DNA of 64,000 bases from Allohahella sp002354735 (lineage in GTDB: Bacteria; Pseudomonadota; Gammaproteobacteria; Pseudomonadales; Oleiphilaceae), in the NCBI RefSeq assembly GCF_047946665.1, contig NZ_CP172312.1, forward strand, positions 62,001 through 126,000, read 5' to 3'. Every line of letters starts with the position of its first letter. Positions within the stretch are counted from its first letter, which is position 1. Below are positions 1 to 6,814 of this stretch, piece after piece. The notes beneath the pieces are model-generated. The model was not told the origin of the DNA. It saw nothing but the letters and a program-made list of their open reading frames with translations, and did no database searches. Position numbers and translations under genes: made by a program.

Positions 1-694
1 CCTTATGTTCCTGCTTGATGTCGCGCATACTCATCATCAAGCCCTTGATGAATTCATAGTGCTGGTAAGCGACATCCAGTATGGAGACGAACAGAAAGCA
101 CACGACGAGTGTGGAAACGATAATGAGTATCGCCGATTCGTAGAACATGAAAATGGTCAGCGGTGAGTCGGCTCTGACCAGCATGATCAGCTCAGCCAAA
201 AAGGCTCTTACCACCATGTAGATCACCCACGCGACCACCACGGTTTTCACCATGGCCTTCAGTACTTCGACGATGTTCTTCATCGAGAACATGCGTTTGA
301 TGCCTTCGGCAGGGTTCAGCGAGTCGAGCTTCGGTACGGCCTTCTTCCACGCCAGTAGCGGACCCACCTGGATGAACTCGATGCATATGGTCGCGATGGT
401 GCCAGTGAGCATCAGCGGCACCATTGCCAATGTCAGCCGGCTGACCACCTCCATGAGTAGAGCGTCCAGCTCCAGACTCCGAGGCTGCGCGATAGCGGCA
501 AAAACCAGTTCGAACACCTGCGAGATCTGCCTGTACAGGAACGGCATCAATGCCGCGAGCAGGCCGAACCACACCAGCAGCGTGAGCGTCTTGCTCAGAT
601 CCTGACTCTTGCTGACCTGACCATCTTCGCGGGCGTCACGAAGACGTTTGGGGGTGGGCTTCTCGGTCTGATCCGCACCTTTATCCTGTGACAT
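1..694 (-). CDS. sctU: T3SS export apparatus switch protein SctU (partial)
   Basis: This is the YscU/HrcU/FlhB-family inner-membrane switch protein that changes substrate class during needle assembly. The gene starts at the ATG on 692-694 and runs off the left edge, so about 231 N-terminal codons are visible. The N-terminus carries the family hallmark EKPTPKRLRDAREDGQVSKS, followed by four hydrophobic segments, as expected of the membrane half. The NPTH autocleavage site would lie beyond the edge and cannot be checked. It is on the same strand as sctT, sctS, sctR and sctQ, but a rightward gene pair (831-1823) separates it from sctT, which is unusual because R-S-T-U are normally contiguous. 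Confidence 0.95.
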   Translation of the reverse strand, partial: MSQDKGADQTEKPTPKRLRDAREDGQVSKSQDLSKTLTLLVWFGLLAALMPFLYRQISQVFELVFAAIAQPRSLELDALLMEVVSRLTLAMVPLMLTGTIATICIEFIQVGPLLAWKKAVPKLDSLNPAEGIKRMFSMKNIVEVLKAMVKTVVVAWVIYMVVRAFLAELIMLVRADSPLTIFMFYESAILIIVSTLVVCFLFVSILDVAYQHYEFIKGLMMSMRDIKQEHK

Positions 695-750
695 TGCTCA
701 GGTCCTTTTCTGGCTTGCAACTGCGGCCCCGAAGGGTGCTTTTATCGGCA

Positions 751-798
751 TACTAGGGTTCGCCCTAGTAGGAAGCATCCCCGGGTTTCAGGTAGTCT
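751..798 (+). promoter_or_regulatory. CTAGGG-N4-CCCTAG palindrome with -10-like hexamer
   Basis: The 20-bp stretch TACTAGGGTTCGCCCTAGTA (751-770) is a perfect 8-4-8 inverted repeat with the core at 753-768. A weak -10-like TAGTCT sits at 793-798, 24 bp downstream. The next start codon is the ATG at 831, preceded by GGAG at 821-824. The same core recurs at five other places in the window, always in promoter regions. It probably drives the 831-1823 pair. A role for the leftward sctU gene is possible but unsupported. Confidence 0.75.
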
Positions 799-830
799 TG
801 CGCTAACAGATATTATCCGTGGAGTTAAGC

Positions 831-1175
831 ATGCACATTAACCGGACGATCCTGCCCGGCAATACGCTGCAGGAACTGCTCAGACCAGCCAGCTTCTATA
901 AGGCAGGTGCGTTCGAGCCTGGTCCTGATGCTGCGAAAGATACGCAGCTTGGGCATCCTGCGAGCTCGGCTGCAGCGCCTGGTCAAATCGACCAGCTCGA
1001 AACCGAAGCTGGTCTCGCTATTGATCCCGCCGAACGAATGCTGGCACTGAATGTATGGACGGACATTCAACGCAATCTGCGTGCAGATGGTCTGGAAATG
1101 GAAGCGCCAATACTTACTGGGCCTGGCGATTCGCCAGCGGCGCTCGCTGAATTCATTCTGCAAGGCTGGTCGTAG
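831..1175 (+). CDS. unknown protein in the T3SS locus (114 aa)
   Basis: I do not recognise the family. The start is the ATG at 831, with GGAG 6 bp upstream. An in-frame start at 819 is less likely because it lacks a spaced ribosome site. The protein is acidic, with a Pro/Ala-rich middle and a helical C-terminal half (AERMLALNVWTDIQRNLRAD). No signal peptide or membrane segment is visible. It lies directly downstream of a CTAGGG palindrome and 3 bp from the next gene, so the two look like a small operon placed on the opposite strand between sctU and sctT. A chaperone, gatekeeper or pilotin-like accessory role is possible, but nothing in the sequence decides it. Confidence 0.6.
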   Translation: MHINRTILPGNTLQELLRPASFYKAGAFEPGPDAAKDTQLGHPASSAAAPGQIDQLETEAGLAIDPAERMLALNVWTDIQRNLRADGLEMEAPILTGPGDSPAALAEFILQGWS

Positions 1176-1178
1176 CCC

Positions 1179-1823
1179 TTGGAGCCAAGTCCTGAGCAGT
1201 GGCGTACCATGGCGGGCCGGCTCTGTCAGGCCATGCTCAGGCTCAACGGCGACGCCAGCCGCCTCGCTGTGCTCAAGGCAGTGATTGCCCGGCTGGGCCC
1301 CGACGCCTATCCCGCATTGATCAAATTGCTCACGATCGTATCCGAATCGAGCGAACAGGCCGCCAAGACCAGCCTTGCCCGAACCCTTGGCTACGCGGCG
1401 CAGCGTGGTGACCTGCCGGAGGGTCAGCTCAATGCATGGGGCCTGAGTCGATATATCAGCACGGATATCGGCGGCGATGGTGGGGCTGTCGATGCCAGCA
1501 GTTTCAGGCGCAGCCTGTGGGCAGGCTCGGCGAGCAGGGGGCTTGGCCCCATTGAGTACCTCACAGTCTGGCATAGCCAGAAAACCCAGCGTCCTTATCT
1601 CACGGACGCGGTCTACGCTGATCATCTCACCAAGCTCATTGCGCTTATCAATGCCGATGATCATGCCGCCACACGCTATCCACGAGCGATCCTGCTTGAT
1701 CTCGAGACGAGAACCGAAGGCGCGTTTACCCGTCAGACACATAGTCGCCTGGAGACGATCGCGCTGAACTGGCTCGATGCCAGGGCGCCCGCTGATATTG
1801 CAGCAGCCGCGCTGGCCGTTTGA
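1179..1823 (+). CDS. unknown helical protein in the T3SS locus (214 aa)
   Basis: The gene opens with TTG at 1179, three bases after the upstream stop. An internal ATG at 1209 is an alternative start. The product is soluble and mainly helical, with a repeated-helix feel in residues 20-80 (AVLKAVIARLGPDAYPALIK). The central motif GPIEYLTVWHSQKTQRPYL looks conserved but I cannot tie it to a named family. No signal peptide or transmembrane segment is seen. The tight spacing implies co-translation with the 114-aa protein, under the same palindrome-bearing promoter. A large open frame on the opposite strand (825-1880) has shadow-like composition and is rejected. A T3SS cytosolic accessory factor is the best guess. 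Confidence 0.6.
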   Translation: MEPSPEQWRTMAGRLCQAMLRLNGDASRLAVLKAVIARLGPDAYPALIKLLTIVSESSEQAAKTSLARTLGYAAQRGDLPEGQLNAWGLSRYISTDIGGDGGAVDASSFRRSLWAGSASRGLGPIEYLTVWHSQKTQRPYLTDAVYADHLTKLIALINADDHAATRYPRAILLDLETRTEGAFTRQTHSRLETIALNWLDARAPADIAAAALAV

Positions 1824-1876
1824 TCCGGCCGAAGCAGTAATCTTGAGCCGGAAAGTGATGGGCGTGACTCCTGACA

Positions 1877-2683
1877 TCATCGTGCCCCCAGTGCGCCCTC
1901 GAGCAAATCGAGCACATAGCGATTGTCAGCCAGCTTGAACAGGATGGCCTCCATAATGATGCCTATGCAGAGCACCATGGTCAGGGTGGCGACCCACAAC
2001 TTGAGCGGCATCGAAAGCGGCAGTACGTTTAGCTGCTGAGCGAAACGGTTGACCAAGCCGAAACCGAGATCGATCAGCGACAGCAGCAGGATGGCGGGTG
2101 CTGCGAACAACAGCGCCTTGCTCATCAGGAAGTCCATCTCACTGACGAATACGCTGGCGCCAGCAAAGGTGAGCTCACTCAGTGTCGACGTCACCGGCAG
2201 CACCTGATAGCTGGTCAGTAGTACATCCAGGAAGATCAGGAACCCGCCGCTGGCCATGAATAGCCACGTGCCGAACTGTGACAGCCATACAGCAGTCGGC
2301 GTGGCCTGGTGCCCCTGCACCGGGTCCATGGCATTGGCCATGTTCACGCCACTCTGGGTGTCGATGATGCCGCCAGCGGTGCTGAGGGCCCAGAAGATCG
2401 AGCCGAACATGAAGCCGAGTCCCGCACCAATCAGCAATTCCTTGATGATGATCAAGGGATAGCTTGCCGGCGCCACCGTGGTCACGTCGATGCCGGCCAG
2501 CGCTATCGGGTAAGCCACCAGCGCCAGCCCGACATACAGCCCATTTCGCACCATCACTGGCACGTTCTCCTTCGTCATGAGCGGAAGAATCATCAGGCTG
2601 CTGGCGACACGCGGCAGGCAAAGAATGACGCTGATCACCAGGTTCTCGACGTCTGACAGGGCGAGCTCCATCGCTGGCTGCAT
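1877..2683 (-). CDS. sctT: T3SS export apparatus protein SctT
   Basis: This is the YscT/HrcT/FliR-family integral membrane component of the export gate. It is about 268 aa with multiple hydrophobic helices. The family-typical segment GAGLGFMFGSIFWALSTAGG is followed by GGIIDTQSGVNMANAMDP. The start may be the ATG at 2683 or the internal one at 2671 (MELALSD). It follows sctS by 9 bp, so it belongs to the leftward sctQRST group. At its far (3') end the order is broken by the rightward gene ending at 1823. Identity is secure from motif and neighbours; only the exact start is uncertain. Confidence 0.95.
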   Translation of the reverse strand: MQPAMELALSDVENLVISVILCLPRVASSLMILPLMTKENVPVMVRNGLYVGLALVAYPIALAGIDVTTVAPASYPLIIIKELLIGAGLGFMFGSIFWALSTAGGIIDTQSGVNMANAMDPVQGHQATPTAVWLSQFGTWLFMASGGFLIFLDVLLTSYQVLPVTSTLSELTFAGASVFVSEMDFLMSKALLFAAPAILLLSLIDLGFGLVNRFAQQLNVLPLSMPLKLWVATLTMVLCIGIIMEAILFKLADNRYVLDLLEGALGAR

Positions 2684-2692
2684 ATCGAGCGC

Positions 2693-2962
2693 CTATTGCC
2701 GCGCCAGGATCGGAAAATCCCGGAAGATCTGGTCGGTGAACTGCAGCAGGTTCTCGGCCATCAGACCAGCGGTGAGAAACAGTGTCGCTCCGATTACGGC
2801 CAGTTTGACCGCGAAGGCAATGGTCTGTTCCTGAAGCTGGGTAATCGACTGCAGGAATGCGACGAGCAGACCGAACACTGAAGCGGCGATGATCGAGGGT
2901 GCCGATAGCAGCAGTATGAGCCAGAGGGCTTCCTGGGTGAGGCGGATGACGTCCGGGTTCAT
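2693..2962 (-). CDS. sctS: T3SS export apparatus protein SctS
   Basis: This 89-aa protein has the FliQ/YscS-family size and layout of two transmembrane helices. The motif APSIIAASVFGLLVAFLQSI is the first-loop and second-helix signature of the family. In the assembled gate SctS packs with SctR and SctT as the entry of the export channel in the inner membrane. The gene begins 3 bp after sctR ends and stops 9 bp before sctT begins, so it is translated as part of the same leftward operon. Confidence 0.95.
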   Translation of the reverse strand: MNPDVIRLTQEALWLILLLSAPSIIAASVFGLLVAFLQSITQLQEQTIAFAVKLAVIGATLFLTAGLMAENLLQFTDQIFRDFPILARQ

Positions 2963-2965
2963 GCG

Positions 2966-3631
2966 CTAAACATAGGTGAGGATCAGTCCGTGAATCAGCT
3001 GTGTCCAGCCACCCACCGCCACGAATAGCAGGAGCTTGAAGGGTAGCGAAACCATGGTGGGCGCAAGCATCATCATGCCAAGCGCAAGCAGGATGTTGGA
3101 AACGATGAGGTCTACCACGAGAAAGGGCAGGAACAACAGGAAGCCGATCTCGAAGGCGGCGGTCAGTTCGCTGACTGTGAAAGCAGGAATGAGCACCAGC
3201 AGGTCATCCGCCTGGATGGCATCTGCTTTTTCTTCGGACATCAAACGTTTCGATGTCTTGAGGAAAAAGGCCTGCTCCTCCGGGCTGGCATGCCGAGAGA
3301 GGAAGGCTTTCAAAGGCGCCTTGCCGAGCTCCGCCAGTTCCAGTACACGGTCCAGTGACAGTTTTTCATCAGGTTTCTGACGTATCTCTTCCTCAACCAC
3401 GAGCTGAACCTCGGAGACGACCGGGTACATCACATAAACGGACAGAATGATGGCGAGACCGTTTATCACGACGTTAGGTGGTACCTGCTGCAGGCCCATG
3501 GCGTTGCGCAGCAGGCTCAGTACCACCACCAGCTTGGTAAATGAGGTCACCATCACAGCTACGAAGGGCGCAAGGGCTACCGCAATAACCGTGATGAGTA
3601 TCGAGCCGGGGCTGAGACTCTCAAGTTCCAC
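2966..3631 (-). CDS. sctR: T3SS export apparatus protein SctR
   Basis: This is the FliP/YscR/HrcR-family core of the export gate (221 aa). It shows an N-terminal helix pair, the segment SFTKLVVVLSLLRNAMGLQQ with the family's VVxLSLLRxAxGxQQxP pattern, a polar middle, and two C-terminal helices ending in a GGWTQLIHGLI stretch. The start is a GTG at 3629-3631, which overlaps the last 11 bp of sctQ, a sign of translational coupling. Order Q-R-S-T matches other T3SS loci. Confidence 0.96.
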   Translation of the reverse strand: MELESLSPGSILITVIAVALAPFVAVMVTSFTKLVVVLSLLRNAMGLQQVPPNVVINGLAIILSVYVMYPVVSEVQLVVEEEIRQKPDEKLSLDRVLELAELGKAPLKAFLSRHASPEEQAFFLKTSKRLMSEEKADAIQADDLLVLIPAFTVSELTAAFEIGFLLFLPFLVVDLIVSNILLALGMMMLAPTMVSLPFKLLLFVAVGGWTQLIHGLILTYV

Positions 3632-4652
3632 TTGAACCTACTTCGCTGAACTGAACTCCCAGGTGCTCGCCAACCACCACCAGCGTGCCCTTACCGATGG
3701 ACTTGCCGTTAGCGAAGATCACGACGTCATTGCTTTCCGCCGGACGATCGAGCGTGAACACGTGCCCCGGCTGAATATTATTGAAATCTCCAAGTGGCAG
3801 TGTAAGGCTGCCGAGCTGAAACTCGAGCTCCACGGGTATCGCGTCGATCGCCCGTTCGCCCGGTTTGCTCTCTGGTGCTGACATACTTTCCCTCTGCTGA
3901 CTTCTTGCTAGCTGCCATTCCTGGCGAATCTCGATCTGGCTCTGGTCCAGGTGCCCCTGCCACAGCCTTTTCCCTGTGAGGCGATGACGGATGAAGCACT
4001 GGCGCATGCTCGACGCACGTCCACCGATGAGCACGTCACCGACTTCAAAAGCGGCCAGGTCATTTGGTGCTATCGGCTCGGCGGCAAGGCTGACATCGAG
4101 CTCGATGGGCAAACGCAGGAGACTCTGCTCGATGTCGACGTCAGTTCGGTGCCAGCAGGGCTGGGCAATGAACGACGCAAACATCGACTCGTCGAACTGC
4201 AGCAATCCCTGGCTGGTGGCGCCCTGGCATTCAACCCGCCATAGCCATGTAGCTGGATCTGACGGACACGCCACCGGTTCTGCATCGAAGGATGTGGCAT
4301 CCACCTGCCATGGCATGCCGGAGAGCTGCTGGAAGTGCTGCAGCCATTGCTCACGTGCCAATAGAAACGACAGCGGCCACTGGTCGCGGGAGAAATCCTG
4401 CCAATGGCGGCCCTCGACCTGCTCGCTCCAGCTATCGTTATCGAAGCTGACACAGACAGCGTGTTCAAGATGGCGTAGTCGCACCGGCGAAGTGATGGTT
4501 TTTCGGGCGACTTCCAGCCGCCAGTAGGCGATACGGCCTTCTACGACAGTCTGACCATAGACACCACGACTACATAGCAGATTGGTGCGCTGGGCACGCT
4601 CTACCGACCAGTGGGGAATACGATCCTTCAGACGAACAGCTTGAGCGTCCAT
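3621..4652 (-). CDS. sctQ: T3SS cytoplasmic ring (sorting platform) protein SctQ
   Basis: This 343-aa protein is the YscQ/HrcQ-family component of the sorting platform beneath the export gate. The C-terminal 75 residues form a SpoA (FliN-like) surface-presentation domain: VELEFQLGSLTLPLGDFNNI, then a hydrophobic GHVFTLDR stretch and VVIFANGKSIGKGTLVVVGE. The N-terminal part is divergent, as usual for the family. There is no split into HrcQa and HrcQb, so it is a single full-length protein. It lies 32 bp downstream of the response regulator and overlaps sctR, so regulator and apparatus genes may be co-transcribed. Confidence 0.9.
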   Translation of the reverse strand: MDAQAVRLKDRIPHWSVERAQRTNLLCSRGVYGQTVVEGRIAYWRLEVARKTITSPVRLRHLEHAVCVSFDNDSWSEQVEGRHWQDFSRDQWPLSFLLAREQWLQHFQQLSGMPWQVDATSFDAEPVACPSDPATWLWRVECQGATSQGLLQFDESMFASFIAQPCWHRTDVDIEQSLLRLPIELDVSLAAEPIAPNDLAAFEVGDVLIGGRASSMRQCFIRHRLTGKRLWQGHLDQSQIEIRQEWQLARSQQRESMSAPESKPGERAIDAIPVELEFQLGSLTLPLGDFNNIQPGHVFTLDRPAESNDVVIFANGKSIGKGTLVVVGEHLGVQFSEVGSSGT

Positions 4653-4684
4653 GCAACCAATCCTTGTGCGAGAGCCAAAATATT

Positions 4685-5332
4685 TCAGGTATAACCAAGG
4701 GAAATCTTGATGAGTTCATGAATGTTCTTGGCGCCAAGCTTGTTCGACAGCTTGGCGCGGTGCAGTTCGACTGTCTTCACGCTGATGCCCAGCGTGTCGG
4801 CAATCGTCTTGTTGAGGCAGCCGGCACAGATGAGCGCCAGGACCTCGCTTTCTCTTGGCGACAGCTTCTCGAGTCTGGAACGAGCGTCATCAGGATTTCG
4901 CGGCCCACCGAGTGGCTGCTGAGCAACCAGGGTGACGACCTTGGCCAATACATCCAGCTCAAACGGCTTCTCGAGTACATGTGCCGCGCCTTTGGCCATG
5001 GCCTCAACAGCCAGAGGGATGTCAGCATGGCCGCTCATGAGGACGATAGGTAATGTACTCTGGATTCGCCATAGCGCATCAAGCAGTTCCATGCCACTCA
5101 TATCTGGCATACGAACATCACTCACGATGCACCAGGGCATGGGTTCAATGGGCTCTTCCGACGCTGCTGCTTCGTCTCGAGGTGCTGGTCTAGCTGCGGA
5201 CTCGGTCTGCAGGAAAGCGAGAAAATCAGTGGCGGAGGCGAAGCTCCGCACGGTGAATTCCAGATCCTCGAGCGACCACTGAACCGAGGTGCGGAAGGCC
5301 TCGTTGTCGTCGATCAGGTAGATGCCTGTCAT
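4685..5332 (-). CDS. FixJ-like response regulator of the T3SS locus
   Basis: This is a two-domain regulator of the NarL/FixJ class (215 aa). The receiver domain has acidic residues D8-D9, the phosphoacceptor D72 in VSDVRMPDMSG, and the conserved Lys in LEKPFE. It contains about 17-20 extra residues before the phosphoacceptor strand (Ala/Glu/Pro-rich, residues 43-65), which is unusual. The C-terminal LuxR-type helix-turn-helix runs from LSPRESEVLALI to VELHRAKLSNKL. The ATG overlaps the kinase stop (ATGA), so kinase and regulator are coupled. It is the only obvious transcription factor inside the T3SS locus and is therefore the candidate binder of the CTAGGG palindromes; that link is inference. 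Confidence 0.92.
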   Translation of the reverse strand: MTGIYLIDDNEAFRTSVQWSLEDLEFTVRSFASATDFLAFLQTESAARPAPRDEAAASEEPIEPMPWCIVSDVRMPDMSGMELLDALWRIQSTLPIVLMSGHADIPLAVEAMAKGAAHVLEKPFELDVLAKVVTLVAQQPLGGPRNPDDARSRLEKLSPRESEVLALICAGCLNKTIADTLGISVKTVELHRAKLSNKLGAKNIHELIKISLGYT

Positions 5333-6540
5333 CTCGCGTCCTCACTGATAGCCTGTGACGCCGTACCTGCTGCGTAGTCTGTTGGTAGCCGGCACACGAA
5401 ACAGGCGCCACTGTCACCGTCCTCCTGATCGTCATCAAGGAAGAGTTGGCCGCCGTGAAATTCCACGATACTGCGACAGATGGGCAGGCCCGCGCCCATG
5501 CCATGACCTTTGGTGGTAAAGAAGGGTGTAAACAGCCTGCGTCGGTGCTCGGGGCGAACGCCAAGCCCACTGTCGCTGACTCTGATCTCGACGCGGTCGT
5601 CGCCGCTGCGACCCACCCTGATGGCAATTCGACGGCCGCCAGGCGCAAGCTGCGAGACCGCATCGATGGCATTGCGGATTAGATTTGTCAGCACCAGCTC
5701 GATCATGACCCGGTCGACCAGCAGCCGTGGCGTATCTGCTTCGATAAATGTCTCGAAGCTTACCCGGTGGTGGCGGATCTCAAGTTCAAGGAGTGCCAGA
5801 ACCCGTTCGACAATGGCTTCAGCGCTGCAGGGTGATTTTCGCGGCTCACTTGATCTGACGAACTGACGGATTCGCCGAATGACTGCACTGGCCTGGGTGG
5901 CTTGACCCGCGGCCAGACTAAGTGCTTCGAGCACCCTCTCACGACGTGATGCAGGCAGAGTGTTCGTGCCGCTCGTCGTCGACACGCCGCGGCGGGCGAC
6001 ATCCAGATAATTGAGTATCGCTGCGAGCGGCTGATTGAGTTCGTGGGCCAGCACCGTTGCCATCTCCCCCACCGAAAGTGCACGCGAAGTTTTAACCAGA
6101 GATTCGTACAGCGTCTGCTTGCGGAACTGCACCTGGTCGCGTTCGGTCAGATCGATCATGAGTAGCAGCGTCAAGGTCTCTTCGCCCTGAACAGGGTGCG
6201 ACCACTTCAGCGAGAAACTCTGCTCGAGCTCATACGCCACAAACTCGGTCGGTAGCATGCGCTGTGAAGGGTTTGAGTCTCTGCGCGCTGCCGTAGAGGG
6301 CGTGACACCGTAGGTGAGGCATTCGACGAAAGCCTGCAGGTCCAGTGAGTGGTACGAAACGTCGTCGACGAAACCCAGCTTTTCAAGCAGGCGGGTAGCC
6401 GCAGCATTCATTTCGACCAATGTGTCTGCTGACGAAAACAACAGGGCTGGAAAGCCAAGCGACTGCAGCAAATTCGATTGCTCTGGCGCCACGATACGGT
6501 CTTTGGAGGGGGCGTCAACTTCCATTTCAAAGTCATCCAT
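5329..6540 (-). CDS. soluble sensor histidine kinase of the T3SS locus
   Basis: This 403-aa kinase resembles the FixL/TodS/DctB class. Residues about 25-135 look like a PAS sensor, ending in the typical LMIDLTERDQ. The dimerisation helix has the phosphoacceptor H166 in LAHELNQPLAAI. The ATPase domain shows N290 in NLIRNAIDAV, the DSGLG box, the PFFTTK F box and the GAGLPI G2 box. No transmembrane segment is visible, so it should sense a cytoplasmic or membrane-diffusible cue. It heads the leftward operon and overlaps the response regulator by 4 bp. The two form a cognate pair by position. Confidence 0.93.
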   Translation of the reverse strand: MDDFEMEVDAPSKDRIVAPEQSNLLQSLGFPALLFSSADTLVEMNAAATRLLEKLGFVDDVSYHSLDLQAFVECLTYGVTPSTAARRDSNPSQRMLPTEFVAYELEQSFSLKWSHPVQGEETLTLLLMIDLTERDQVQFRKQTLYESLVKTSRALSVGEMATVLAHELNQPLAAILNYLDVARRGVSTTSGTNTLPASRRERVLEALSLAAGQATQASAVIRRIRQFVRSSEPRKSPCSAEAIVERVLALLELEIRHHRVSFETFIEADTPRLLVDRVMIELVLTNLIRNAIDAVSQLAPGGRRIAIRVGRSGDDRVEIRVSDSGLGVRPEHRRRLFTPFFTTKGHGMGAGLPICRSIVEFHGGQLFLDDDQEDGDSGACFVCRLPTDYAAGTASQAISEDAR

Positions 6541-6814
6541 GCAGTGGGAGTCACGGTGACGCGATCCTGCGTCAGGCCAAAAGCATACGGCACCGTGGTG
6601 GGAGAATAAACAAGTTTGTCCGTCTAAAAATGACGGACACGGTCAAACCTTGAACGCGTCGACAATGTGGTAACGAGTCAATAAATTGGCTTGACCATCC
6701 CCCAAAGGAGTCACTAAAGTGCATCGGCATAGCGGTCCCAGGCTCATGGTAGAGCCGGATAATGCCCAGCGTTGGCAGTCCTGAAAGAATCGTGATCATG
6801 GAGGATCTATTGGC
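6541..6814. promoter_or_regulatory. divergent intergenic region between kinase and sctV
   Basis: These 274 bp separate the two divergent T3SS operons and must contain both promoters. No CTAGGG palindrome is present, so the core apparatus does not appear to share the substrate-gene box. I found no convincing sigma-54 or HrpL-type element. A strong GGAGG (6800-6804) precedes the sctV ATG. Confidence 0.5.

Noticed and set aside
173..184. HEXXH-type zinc protease in the 892-aa protein (EELGHHYD)
   Set aside because: The first His of HEXXH is missing, so a metalloprotease is not claimed. Only similarity to an EELGH-containing domain is reported. Positions given here are residue numbers of that protein.
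825..1880. Long leftward open frame (351 codons) across 831-1823 that would fill the space between sctT and sctU
   Set aside because: Its product is rich in Arg, Cys and Pro with no recognisable fold, and the rightward pair has a ribosome site, a promoter palindrome and normal composition. It is a shadow of those genes.
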